8,182 nucleotides of DNA from Candidatus Omnitrophota bacterium. GTDB taxonomy: Bacteria > Omnitrophota > Gorgyraeia > Duberdicusellales > 4484-171. The translations under genes and the position numbers were made by a program. The stretch covers positions 1 to 8,182 of the forward strand of contig DAOVKQ010000017.1 of assembly GCA_030631705.1 (NCBI GenBank). Reading direction: 5' to 3'. Each line of letters opens with the position of its first letter. Position 1 is the stretch's first letter. Shown here in pieces: positions 1 to 6,293 of this stretch. The notes beneath the pieces were generated by a model. It worked only from the letters and a program-made list of their open reading frames with translations, was not told where the DNA came from and did not search any database.

Positions 1-684
1 AAACGGCACCATGCCCATCTCCATCAATATGTGCCTGCCGCCAACTGTCTGACCACCCAGCGTTCTTTCCCTTCTGGTCGTAATATGTAAAACATAGGTA
101 TTGGGATCTGTATCCAGCCTCCTTTTTGCCTCAACTGGAGATATCCCACTTCCGGCAATAGCCCTTGCTTCTCTCAAGAAATCCTCTGGCGTTTTCCCCA
201 TGGGAAGATCGATTTTCCCCGCATTAGGAGAGGTTAAATATGGCAAACCCTCATTCCTCCAGCCCAGCATACCGCCGTCCATATATTTAACATTGCTATA
301 GCCCATCTGGATTAAATCATAGCCTGCCACAGAAGACCTCTTTCCTTTTTTACAATAAACGACTATAGGCACATTCTTGTTGGGAACGCGCTCGCGAATA
401 TTGAATATCATCCTCCCGTAGGCCAGCTTCATTCTTCCCTTTATCCATCCCTGCTCTTTCTCTTCTCCCATTGACCTTATATCAAGAAGAACGACGTCTG
501 GGTTGCTATCCATTAACCTCTTTGTCTCCTGCGCAGAGATACCTGAAATATACGTTCTAGCCTCCTTAACCATTTTGGTTGAGGATTTGCCTCTGGGTAT
601 CTCAACCTGAGCAAATAAGGACGTTGTCAGGAAAAAACAAGCCGCACCAATAATTAAACCACTCATTACGAATCTTCTCTTCAT
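1..684 (-). CDS. Exported tandem rhodanese-like sulfurtransferase (C-terminus outside window)
   Basis: My reading of the minus strand gives 228 residues from ATG at 684 with no stop before the window edge, so the C-terminus is missing. The start has a strong SD (AAAGGAGG, about 690-697). Residues 1-25 form a Sec signal peptide: basic MKRR, a hydrophobic core, then SLFA before QVE, a good signal peptidase I site. A rhodanese domain spans about residues 40-147, with DVVLLDIRS on the early strand and the active-site loop CKKGKRSS, whose C111 fits the CxxGxRS persulfide loop. Residues about 171-202 (REAR, GISPVEAKR, VLHI) repeat residues 40-70 (KEAR, GISAQETKR, LLDI), so a second rhodanese-like domain begins there and is cut by the edge. 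Rhodaneses transfer sulfane sulfur through a cysteine persulfide; the substrate here is unknown. It probably acts in the periplasm or outside the membrane. The family is confident; the exact role is not. Confidence 0.85.
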   Translation of the reverse strand, partial: MKRRFVMSGLIIGAACFFLTTSLFAQVEIPRGKSSTKMVKEARTYISGISAQETKRLMDSNPDVVLLDIRSMGEEKEQGWIKGRMKLAYGRMIFNIRERVPNKNVPIVVYCKKGKRSSVAGYDLIQMGYSNVKYMDGGMLGWRNEGLPYLTSPNAGKIDLPMGKTPEDFLREARAIAGSGISPVEAKRRLDTDPNTYVLHITTRRERTLGGQTVGGRHILMEMGMVPF

Positions 685-716
685 ACTTTCCTCCTTTTCT
701 TCCGGTTAACTTAATT

Positions 717-745
717 ATTATTTATACAATAACCCTCTATGATAA
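717..745 (-). promoter_or_regulatory. Candidate sigma-70 promoter for the rhodanese gene
   Basis: On the minus strand a -35 like TTATCA (745-740, 4 of 6 consensus bases) is followed after 17 bp by a -10 like AATAAT (722-717, 5 of 6). Transcription would start near 710, giving a 5' leader of about 26 nt that contains the AAAGGAGG site. The region is AT-rich, so chance matches are easy. The correct spacing and position make it plausible only. Confidence 0.4.
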
Positions 746-749
746 TTTA

Positions 750-789
750 GGATTAATGGATGGAGCCACATTTTAATTATCCCTAATCC
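750..789 (-). terminator. Weak imperfect hairpin after cheW
   Basis: In the gap downstream of the cheW stop, the minus strand has GGATTA (789-784) pairing with TAATCC (755-750), and inside it GGAT (782-779) pairing with ATCC (761-758), with a 17-nt loop. The base after the hairpin is AT-rich but has no real T-run, so it is at best a weak terminator or an mRNA 3'-end structure for cheW. The rest of the 685-801 gap holds only the promoter and SD of the next gene. Confidence 0.2.
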
Positions 790-801
790 CAAGAATCCAG
801 T

Positions 802-1317
802 TTATTGCGCGTCTTCTTTATTAGCAGCGCTATCAGATGCCTTTGCGTGATGCTCAACGTGGGTAATCTCCTCATGAGTCAAAACGCGGCGTAAATCAAG
901 AAGGACCAAAAGTCTATCTTCGAGTTTTCCCACCTTGCGGATGTAGTGTTCAGGAACCTCGGTCTCAATAAATCCGGGCACCTCTTCAATCTCGTCAGAA
1001 GATAATCTTAACACCTCAGAGACAGAATCAACAATCATCCCTACGGTATTTTCTTCTATCTCGATGACAATAATGCGTGTGTCATCTCCTCTTGGAGAAG
1101 AGGAAATTCCCAGCCTTTTGGCTAAATCAATAATTGTCACAATCTGCCCTCTTAAATTTACCACGCCATCAATGAATGCCGGCGCCTTGGGCATATAAGT
1201 AATCTCTAATAAGCGGACTATCTCTCTAACTTGTGAAATATCCACACCGAAATCCTCATCCCCGATTTTAAACACAACCAGCTGATGTTCATTCTTTTTC
1301 TGCTCAGCCATAGACAT
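802..1317 (-). CDS. cheW: CheW chemotaxis coupling protein
   Basis: This 171-residue protein is a single CheW domain (about residues 10-150), the usual size for the family. CheW is a cytoplasmic adaptor that links chemoreceptors to the histidine kinase CheA in signalling arrays. Visible marks are the opening strand QLVVFKIGDEDFGVDI, the NLRG turn at 54-57 followed by QIVTIIDLAKRLG, and VGMIVDSVSEVL near 92-103. There is no receiver domain, so it is not CheV. The last 20 or so residues (about 152-171) are charged, histidine- and alanine-rich and probably disordered. The start at 1317 has SD GAGGAGG (1330-1324) six bases upstream; a second in-frame ATG at 1311 is less well spaced. No other chemotaxis gene is in the window, so its CheA and receptors must be elsewhere. 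It is preceded by a structured leader with an intrinsic terminator, so its transcription may be attenuated or may depend on read-through. Confidence 0.95.
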   Translation of the reverse strand: MSMAEQKKNEHQLVVFKIGDEDFGVDISQVREIVRLLEITYMPKAPAFIDGVVNLRGQIVTIIDLAKRLGISSSPRGDDTRIIVIEIEENTVGMIVDSVSEVLRLSSDEIEEVPGFIETEVPEHYIRKVGKLEDRLLVLLDLRRVLTHEEITHVEHHAKASDSAANKEDAQ

Positions 1318-1362
1318 ATATTACCTCCTCGTTACAATGTCTTTATTTTAAAATCAAATTAG

Positions 1363-1396
1363 AACAAAAAAAAGCTAAAGCATAAGCTTTAGCTTT
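1363..1396 (-). terminator. Strong intrinsic terminator between nnrE and cheW
   Basis: On the minus strand AAAGCTAAAGC (1396-1386), a four-base loop (1385-1382) and GCTTTAGCTTT (1381-1371) form a perfect 11-bp stem. The stem runs directly into a T-run, giving eight consecutive Ts in all, and then GTTCT. This is a textbook rho-independent terminator for minus-strand transcription. It lies about 177 nt after the nnrE stop and 46 nt before the cheW ATG. It could end the biotin-ilvD-nnrE transcript, end a short RNA from the promoter at 1506, or attenuate cheW. The plus strand has no T-run after the stem, so it is not bidirectional. Confidence 0.8.
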
Positions 1397-1471
1397 AAAT
1401 TTTAATCCGAGAATACGCAATCGATTAATAACGCCTCGATTTTTACCTCCCCATTCAGATTCTTTTAATAT
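1363..1471 (-). ncRNA. Candidate small RNA or attenuated cheW leader
   Basis: A promoter-like element (1506-1478) predicts a start near 1471, and an intrinsic terminator ends near 1363, giving an RNA of about 110 nt. Inside it, AATCGAG pairs with CUCGGAUU with one bulged base, and the enclosed GCGU can pair with a second GCGU through G-U and G-C pairs. This would give one long stem-loop before the terminator stem. A GGGGAGG run near its 5' end resembles an SD but has no ATG, GTG or TTG at normal distance. I recognise no known riboswitch or sRNA family in it, and no antiterminator partner complementary to the terminator stem is obvious. The call rests only on the spacing of promoter and terminator. 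Confidence 0.3.
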
Positions 1472-1477
1472 AAACCC

Positions 1478-1506
1478 TTTTTAGCATAAATAAATTTTAC
1501 TGTCAA
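1478..1506 (-). promoter_or_regulatory. Promoter with consensus -35 and extended -10
   Basis: The minus strand reads TTGACA (1506-1501, a perfect -35), a 17-bp AT-rich spacer, then TGC followed by TAAAAA (1483-1478). The TG one base before the -10 makes it an extended -10; the hexamer itself matches 4 of 6 positions. The predicted start is near 1471, about 154 nt before the cheW ATG and upstream of the terminator at 1396-1363. This is one of the two best promoters in the window. Confidence 0.55.
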
Positions 1507-1521
1507 GTATAATATCCGAGA

Positions 1522-1586
1522 TTTCTGAAAAAGTCCAGAAACCTCTGTAATCAAGAGGTCTCAGCTATATTTTTCAGAGACCTCTT
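1522..1586 (-). repeat. Nested inverted repeats across the nnrE stop
   Basis: AAGAGGTCTC on the minus strand (1586-1577, the last codons of nnrE) pairs with GAGACCTCTT (1562-1553), a perfect 10-bp stem with a 14-nt loop that contains the nnrE stop. The second arm can instead pair onward: ACCTCT (1559-1554) with AGAGGT (1546-1541). A third stem, TTTCTG (1541-1536) with CAGAAA (1527-1522), follows. The first two hairpins share bases and exclude each other. None is followed by a clean T-run, so they look like a processing, stability or antitermination structure rather than a standard terminator. Confidence 0.5.
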
Positions 1587-2245
1587 AAAAGCTGCTTGGG
1601 AATAGAAATATCTACTATAATCAATTCTCCGGTTGTTGAAGGGCCATGATTTTTAATAAACCCGGCCTTAGGTAAACCAAAAGTAACTGTTTTCCCGGCT
1701 TTTATACAAATCCCAAGAACATTTCCCGTGGCGGCATCTAAACCTGAGGGTACATCTATTGCCAAAATAGACTTTTTAGATTGATTCATTACTCTGATAG
1801 CTGTACTATAAGGTTTTTTTACTTTACCGGATAAACCAATTCCAAATACCGCGTCTATTATAAGTTGCGTATCTTTCATCTTTTCTTTAAAGAGTTTAAA
1901 ATCCCTATCGGTTTTTAAAATTTTAATCTTTACCTTCATTTTTCTTAAAATGCCAAAGTTAATCTTCGCGTCTCCTTTTAATTCGGAAGGCTCTCCTATC
2001 AAAAATATCTCTGTATCAACTCCGTTATTAATCAAATGCCGGGCGCATACAAAACCATCCCCGCCATTATTGCCTTTGCCACAGGCACAAATTACCTTTT
2101 TGTTATCTTTATCCAGCACCATATCAAGCGCGACTTTAGCAGCGCCTTTTCCCGCGTTCTCCATTAAAATAAGTGAAGGTATACCAAACTCTTCTATCGC
2201 ACGCCTATCTATTTCCTTCATCTGTTGAGGAGTTATATATCTCAT
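1574..2245 (-). CDS. nnrE: NAD(P)H-hydrate epimerase, stand-alone YjeF N-terminal domain
   Basis: This 223-residue protein is a complete YjeF_N (NnrE) domain without the ADP-dependent dehydratase (NnrD) domain to which it is fused in many bacteria. The enzyme interconverts the R and S forms of hydrated NADH or NADPH, so that the S-specific dehydratase can repair them. Visible marks are the opening ITPQQMKEIDRRAIEEFGIP, MENAG at 28-32, the glycine loop GKGNNGGDG at 56-64, DAVFGIGLSG at 131-140 with D131, and IDVPSGLDA at 163-171. The length matches stand-alone epimerases. The SD before ATG 2245 is weak (AGGA at 2259-2256, ten bases away). It lies 66 bp after ilvD and is probably co-transcribed with it. 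Its stop codon sits in the loop of a hairpin. No NnrD gene is in the window, so the dehydratase must be elsewhere or the repair is incomplete. Confidence 0.92.
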   Translation of the reverse strand: MRYITPQQMKEIDRRAIEEFGIPSLILMENAGKGAAKVALDMVLDKDNKKVICACGKGNNGGDGFVCARHLINNGVDTEIFLIGEPSELKGDAKINFGILRKMKVKIKILKTDRDFKLFKEKMKDTQLIIDAVFGIGLSGKVKKPYSTAIRVMNQSKKSILAIDVPSGLDAATGNVLGICIKAGKTVTFGLPKAGFIKNHGPSTTGELIIVDISIPKQLLRGL

Positions 2246-2311
2246 ATTTTTACAATCCTAACTCAGCGCTTATTCCCTTCATTGCTTCCAAGTCAAAGGG
2301 TTAATTTTAAT

Positions 2312-4063
2312 TCAATTCGTAGAAAGAGACAAAACTGCTCCTTTATCAGCGCTCTCCACGTAACGAGTATATCTTGCTAACCAGCCTCCTATTACTTTCG
2401 GTTTAAAACGGCCCATTCTCTCTCTTCTCGTCATTAACTCCTGTTTTGAAATTTTAACGTTTATTTTCTTTTTATTAACATCTATTTCAATCAAATCACC
2501 ATTTTTAAGTAAACCTATCTCACCGCCGCTGGCTGCCTCCGGAGATATATGGCCGATACAAAGCCCCCGCGTGCCTCCTGAAAAACGGCCGTCTGTAATT
2601 AAAGCCGCTCTTATATCCGCTCCTTTTATCGCCGCGGTGGGTGAGAGCATCTCTTGCATTCCCGGACCGCCTTTCGGCCCTTCGTAGCGAATTACGACTA
2701 CATCACCATTTTTAACTTTATTTTTTAAAATAGCATCTAAAGCTTTTTCCTGAGAATTGTAAACCTTAGCTCTGCCTTTAAAAGTAAGCATATCTTTATC
2801 TACTCCGCTCGTCTTTACTACAGAGCCTTTGGAGGCAATATTTCCAAAAAGGACAGCTAAACCTCCTTCCGCGGAAAAAGCATTATCTACCGAACGGATT
2901 ACTTTTCCGTCAGGCTTAGGGGATTTCCGGACATAATCACCTAACATTCCGTAAACAGTTTTTGCTTTGAGTTTTAACTTAGAGCTTTTGCCTTCATAAA
3001 CAGCCCGTAAAATTGTTCCCACCCCGCCTACCTTATGGATATCTTCCATATGAATCTCCGGCCGGGACGGTGAAACTTTTACTACATTGGCTGTGGCTTG
3101 AGCAAGTTCATTAAGAAATTTGAGACCGTATTCAATACCTGCCTCATGAGCTAACGCCAACAGATGCAAAACAGTATTGGTTGAACCCCCCATAGCCATA
3201 TCTAAAATAAAAGCATTGTCAATAGATTCTCTGGTTAAAATATCCAGAGGCCTTATTTTATTTTTCATAAGAAAAACGATTTTCTTAGCAGCTTGTTTAA
3301 CAAGATTTATCCTTTCCGGATTTAATCGAAATTGCCTTTTTTTGCCTTTTAGTCTTAAAGTAGCCGGTATTGTTCCATTTCCCGGTAAAGAAAAACCCAA
3401 TACTTCTCCTAAACAGTTCATTGAATTTGCCGTAAACATGCCGGCGCAACTTCCATAACCGGGACAAGCAGTTTCAGTTAACTCGCGAAGTTTTCTTTCA
3501 CTTATTTTACCGGCACTATATTTACCCACAGCTTCAAAAACAGAAATCAAGTCCGTATTGTTTAATCCGCTCAACATCGGCCCGCCGCTTACGTAAATGG
3601 CAGGGATATTAATTCTTACCATGGCATTATACATCGCGGGAACAATCTTATCGCAATTGCCCAATCCAATCCAGGCATCAGGAGGATGAGCCCCGATAAT
3701 AGTTTCAATTTGGTCGGCAATGAGTTCCCGGGAAGGCAAAGAGTACTTCATTCCAAAATGGCCCATGGCAATACCATCTCCAACCGCGCCCCCGATATTC
3801 GCATACCATACATTTACCCCTTGTTTTTCCAGCTCTTTTTTTAAGACAGACCCTAATTTATCAAGATGAGCGTGGCCGGGAATCTGATTGGTATAGGAAT
3901 TTACTATGGTTACAAAAGGCCTTTTTAAATCTTTTATTGACTTAAGAACTCCTTCAGCAATCATCAGGGAAACCCCGGGCAGCATATGAAGGCCTTCGCG
4001 AAAAATATTACTTCCTTTTTTTCTAATATTTAAAATACCTTCATTTACCGCGTTTTCTTTCAT
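2312..4063 (-). CDS. ilvD: Dihydroxy-acid dehydratase IlvD
   Basis: This 583-residue protein covers the whole IlvD/Edd family fold. It dehydrates 2,3-dihydroxyisovalerate and 2,3-dihydroxy-3-methylvalerate to the keto acids that become valine and isoleucine, using an Fe-S cluster and Mg2+. Signature 1 is CDKIVPAMYNA at 137-147 (C137 cluster ligand, K139 the carbamylated lysine position). GYGSCAGMFTANSMNCLGE at 202-220 supplies C206. Signature 2 is ALITDGRFSGGT at 487-498, with S495 the catalytic serine position. DGIAMGH at 96-102 and MGGSTNT at 291-297 are also typical. Where three-cysteine [2Fe-2S] enzymes have a cysteine, this one has G63 (NQIPGHAHL), as in the E. coli type. The C-terminal SADKGAVL favours IlvD over Edd or sugar-acid dehydratases. 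The start has SD GAGGAGG (4079-4073), nine bases upstream. It has its own promoter candidate and may also receive read-through from bioA. Confidence 0.95.
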   Translation of the reverse strand: MKENAVNEGILNIRKKGSNIFREGLHMLPGVSLMIAEGVLKSIKDLKRPFVTIVNSYTNQIPGHAHLDKLGSVLKKELEKQGVNVWYANIGGAVGDGIAMGHFGMKYSLPSRELIADQIETIIGAHPPDAWIGLGNCDKIVPAMYNAMVRINIPAIYVSGGPMLSGLNNTDLISVFEAVGKYSAGKISERKLRELTETACPGYGSCAGMFTANSMNCLGEVLGFSLPGNGTIPATLRLKGKKRQFRLNPERINLVKQAAKKIVFLMKNKIRPLDILTRESIDNAFILDMAMGGSTNTVLHLLALAHEAGIEYGLKFLNELAQATANVVKVSPSRPEIHMEDIHKVGGVGTILRAVYEGKSSKLKLKAKTVYGMLGDYVRKSPKPDGKVIRSVDNAFSAEGGLAVLFGNIASKGSVVKTSGVDKDMLTFKGRAKVYNSQEKALDAILKNKVKNGDVVVIRYEGPKGGPGMQEMLSPTAAIKGADIRAALITDGRFSGGTRGLCIGHISPEAASGGEIGLLKNGDLIEIDVNKKKINVKISKQELMTRRERMGRFKPKVIGGWLARYTRYVESADKGAVLSLSTN

Positions 4064-4083
4064 TTGTTATAACCTCCTCACTG

Positions 4084-4161
4084 TTACATTACAATATACA
4101 AATCCCAATAAGCAAATGCTATCAGGTCTCTTGCGAGCTCGCTAAACTGTCTCTTTTCCAT
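4084..4161 (-). CDS. Possible leaderless 25-codon leader ORF before ilvD
   Basis: From ATG at 4161 the minus strand reads 25 codons and TAA (4086-4084), ending 20 bases before the ilvD ATG. The peptide starts MEKRQFSELARDL and ends AYWDLYIVM. The ATG falls 8 bases after the -10 TATAAT, so the predicted start site lies at or within two bases of the initiator: a leaderless mRNA, with no SD. It has a few Leu, Ile and Val codons, but not the run expected of a classical branched-chain attenuator. A 10-bp palindrome GCGAGCTCGC (4133-4142) lies inside it. I recognise no homologue. It may be an ordinary untranslated leader. Confidence 0.3.
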   Translation of the reverse strand: MEKRQFSELARDLIAFAYWDLYIVM

Positions 4162-4169
4162 GGGGAGAT

Positions 4170-4198
4170 ATTATACCAAGATACACGCGCCTTGTGGA
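4170..4198 (-). promoter_or_regulatory. Promoter for ilvD (and nnrE)
   Basis: The minus strand has a perfect -10 TATAAT (4175-4170) with TCCACA (4198-4193, 4 of 6 of TTGACA) exactly 17 bp upstream. The predicted start is near 4163-4161, leaving about 100 nt of leader before ilvD. It sits just after the bioA stop, where no terminator is visible, so it looks like an internal promoter that lets ilvD and nnrE be expressed apart from biotin control. Confidence 0.55.
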
Positions 4199-4208
4199 GA
4201 GATTTGAT

Positions 4209-5558
4209 TCAGCCGGTGGACTTACCCACCTTTTCAATTACTTTATAGCAATTGCTTAGAACGTATAATATTTCTTTTTTCTTAATAGACAAGGGCAAAA
4301 ACAAATAAATTATATTTCCTAAAGGCCTTAAAAGAATATTTCTCTTTAATCCTTCTTTATATATCTTCAATCCTATTCTTTCCTCGAATTTAAAAGGTTT
4401 TTTCTTTTGTTTATCTTTGACTAATTCTACCGCTCCGATCATACCGAGAGTCCGCACATCGCCCACATAAGGTAAGACGCGCATTTTCTCAAACTCACTA
4501 CGCAGAAGAGGAATTATTTTTCTTATTCCGGAAAGAGTATTTTCCTGTTTAAAAACTTCCAAACTCGCTATCGCGGCAGAACAAGCCAGAGGATTCGCCG
4601 TATAGGTATGTCCGTGATAAAAGGTTTTTTTCTTTTCATAATCCGCGTAAAAGGCGCGATAGATTTTTTCTGTAGTTAAAGTTGCGCCTAAAGGCATATA
4701 ACCCGAAGTTATTCCCTTAGAAAGACACATAAAGTCAGGCTTTACTCCCGCATGTTCGCAGGCAAACATCTTCCCGGTCCTGCCAAACCCTGTAGCGACT
4801 TCGTCCAATATCAGATGAACGCCATATTTCTTAGTTAATTCGCGAACTTTGTTTAAATATTCTTTAGGATAAATTATCATGCCTCCGGCCGCCATAACTA
4901 AAGGCTCTAAGATAACAGCGCAGATTTCTTCACTTTTATTGTTTAAAAGATTTTCTAACGGTTTTACGCAGTCAATGTTACAGTTTGTCCTTTGTTTACC
5001 CATAGGGCAGCGATAACAATAAGGCGAAGGCACTTTAAAAGACTGAAAAAACAGGGGCTTAAACACCGCATTAAATAAATCCACCCCGCTCACGCTCATT
5101 GCTCCGATGGTATCACCATGATAAGCGTAATCCAAAGAGACAAATTTTTTCCTTTTTTTTCTGCCAATGCCCTGCCAATACTGAAAAGACATCTTAAGCG
5201 CGACTTCGACAGAAGTTGAACCGTTATCAGAAAAGAAAACTTTCCTAAGATTACCTGGTGTTAATTGAATTAATTTCTCGGCTAAAGCGATTGCCGGTTT
5301 ATGCGTAAAACCCGCGAATAATACATGTTCAAAAGAATTTAGCTGTTTTTTAATCGCTTGTTTTATTTTGGGATGATTATGGCCGTGCACGTTACACCAC
5401 CAGCTGGAAATAGTATCGTAGTAAAACTTTCCTTTATCATCATAAAGCTTTACCCCTTTTGCTTTATCTATCAGAATAGGCAAAAGCTTTTGACAATCTT
5501 TCATCTGGGTATAGGGATGCCAGATGTATTTTAAATCTTTCTCAATCCACTTACTCAT
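4209..5558 (-). CDS. bioA: Adenosylmethionine-8-amino-7-oxononanoate transaminase BioA
   Basis: This 449-residue class-III PLP aminotransferase converts KAPA (8-amino-7-oxononanoate) to DAPA (7,8-diaminononanoate), normally with S-adenosylmethionine as amino donor. Visible marks are WHPYTQM at 13-19 (including the active-site tyrosine), SSWWCNVHGHNHP at 51-63, SDNGSTSVEVALKM at 110-123, AYHGDTIGAMSVSG at 145-158, LDEVATGFGRTG at 251-262 (D252 pairs with the PLP ring nitrogen), and LSKGITSGYMPLG at 279-291 with K281 as the Schiff-base lysine. The double tryptophan and YTQM motif set BioA apart from other class-III enzymes. Four cysteines (C181, C184, C193, C197) form a small cluster that could bind a metal; this is inference. 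The start at 5558 follows the bioD stop by one base, with SD AAGGA, so translation is probably coupled. It is the last gene of the biotin run in this window. Confidence 0.96.
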   Translation of the reverse strand: MSKWIEKDLKYIWHPYTQMKDCQKLLPILIDKAKGVKLYDDKGKFYYDTISSWWCNVHGHNHPKIKQAIKKQLNSFEHVLFAGFTHKPAIALAEKLIQLTPGNLRKVFFSDNGSTSVEVALKMSFQYWQGIGRKKRKKFVSLDYAYHGDTIGAMSVSGVDLFNAVFKPLFFQSFKVPSPYCYRCPMGKQRTNCNIDCVKPLENLLNNKSEEICAVILEPLVMAAGGMIIYPKEYLNKVRELTKKYGVHLILDEVATGFGRTGKMFACEHAGVKPDFMCLSKGITSGYMPLGATLTTEKIYRAFYADYEKKKTFYHGHTYTANPLACSAAIASLEVFKQENTLSGIRKIIPLLRSEFEKMRVLPYVGDVRTLGMIGAVELVKDKQKKKPFKFEERIGLKIYKEGLKRNILLRPLGNIIYLFLPLSIKKKEILYVLSNCYKVIEKVGKSTG

Positions 5559-5559
5559 A

Positions 5560-6276
5560 TCAAATCCTTGTTCTAAATTCAGCTAAAAACTTCTCGCCTA
5601 TGGGAAGGAATGACTTATACAAACGTTCCTTATCGGAGGAAAAGCGAAGATTCCCCAATATTTTTTCCTTTCCCAAACTTTTTATTATCTTAAAATTATC
5701 TCTTAAAATAACTTTATTCTCTTTTCGCGGCAAATTATTAAAAACAACTCCTATTATCTTAAGGCCCCTCCCGCGTATTGCCTCAATGGTCAAAAGAGTA
5801 TGGTTGATCGCGCCTAACTTATTCCAAACTACGATTAACACGGGTAAATTAAGCTCTGCGGCTATATCTATCAATAGCCTTTTTCTGTTAAAAGGGACTA
5901 AAGCTCCGCCGGTCCCCTCAACAATTACAAAATCAAAGTTTTTTGTCAAAACTTTAAAACTTTGTCTGATTTTATCCGCCTTAATCATCTTTTTCGCGAA
6001 ATCAGCCGCTAAGTGAGGCGAAGCCGCTAATTTAAAGTTATAAGGAAGCATCTGGGGAAAAAAAGCGGCTAAATCCTCTTTTTTTATGTTCATGAATCTC
6101 AAATGCAGTTTAATATCCGGGGAAAAACTCTTAGCGCCGGTTTGCACCCATTTCTGGGTTATAACCTTGTATTTCTTCTCTAAAAGAAAGCGGCCCAGCA
6201 ATCCTGACACAATGGTTTTACCCACTCCGGTATCAATTCCGGTAACAAAAATTGCTCTTGTTTTTTTGAAACACAT
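5560..6276 (-). CDS. bioD: Dethiobiotin synthetase BioD
   Basis: BioD closes the ureido ring of dethiobiotin from DAPA, CO2 and ATP. From ATG 6276 the protein has 238 residues, close to the usual 220-240. The P-loop GIDTGVGKT is at 13-21, the substrate lysine motif KWVQTG at 42-47, LAASPHLAA at 83-91, and the second nucleotide/Mg loop VEGTGGALVP at 119-128. The family's lysine motif is usually KPV-x-(T/S)-G, so W43 in place of proline is a variant. The start is uncertain: TTG at 6309 would add 11 residues and overlap bioC by 16 bp, with a weak AGG upstream, whereas ATG 6276 has no clear SD but puts the P-loop strand at the usual distance from the N-terminus. It lies between bioC and bioA, 17 bp from the former and one base from the latter. 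Confidence 0.94.
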   Translation of the reverse strand: MCFKKTRAIFVTGIDTGVGKTIVSGLLGRFLLEKKYKVITQKWVQTGAKSFSPDIKLHLRFMNIKKEDLAAFFPQMLPYNFKLAASPHLAADFAKKMIKADKIRQSFKVLTKNFDFVIVEGTGGALVPFNRKRLLIDIAAELNLPVLIVVWNKLGAINHTLLTIEAIRGRGLKIIGVVFNNLPRKENKVILRDNFKIIKSLGKEKILGNLRFSSDKERLYKSFLPIGEKFLAEFRTRI

Positions 6277-6293
6277 GGCCGTTAAAGAAATTA

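Noticed and set aside
1343..1480. A 45-codon stop-free minus-strand frame running through the cheW leader and its terminator
   Set aside because: It has no ATG or GTG start, the only TTG is far from the GGGGAGG run, and the C-terminal half is simply the translated terminator stem and T-run. Chance openness in an RNA element is more likely, although conservation as protein in relatives would revive it.
2250..2282. A 10-codon ORF (MKGISAELGL) in the ilvD-nnrE gap
   Set aside because: It has no SD and no homology I recognise, and its frame is closed by a stop shortly upstream, so neither a real gene nor a clear gene remnant can be supported. The short CCCTT/AAGGG pairing around it is too weak to call a terminator.
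4133..4142. The palindrome GCGAGCTCGC as a stand-alone operator
   Set aside because: A 10-bp palindrome without matching flanks occurs by chance, and it fits no operator consensus I know; it is kept only as a side remark on the ilvD leader.
5600..6016. A long plus-strand ORF of 138 codons opposite bioD
   Set aside because: It is antisense to well-conserved bioD motifs, has a serine- and isoleucine-rich shadow composition, and no promoter or SD was evident. The same applies to the plus-strand ORFs opposite nnrE, ilvD and bioF.
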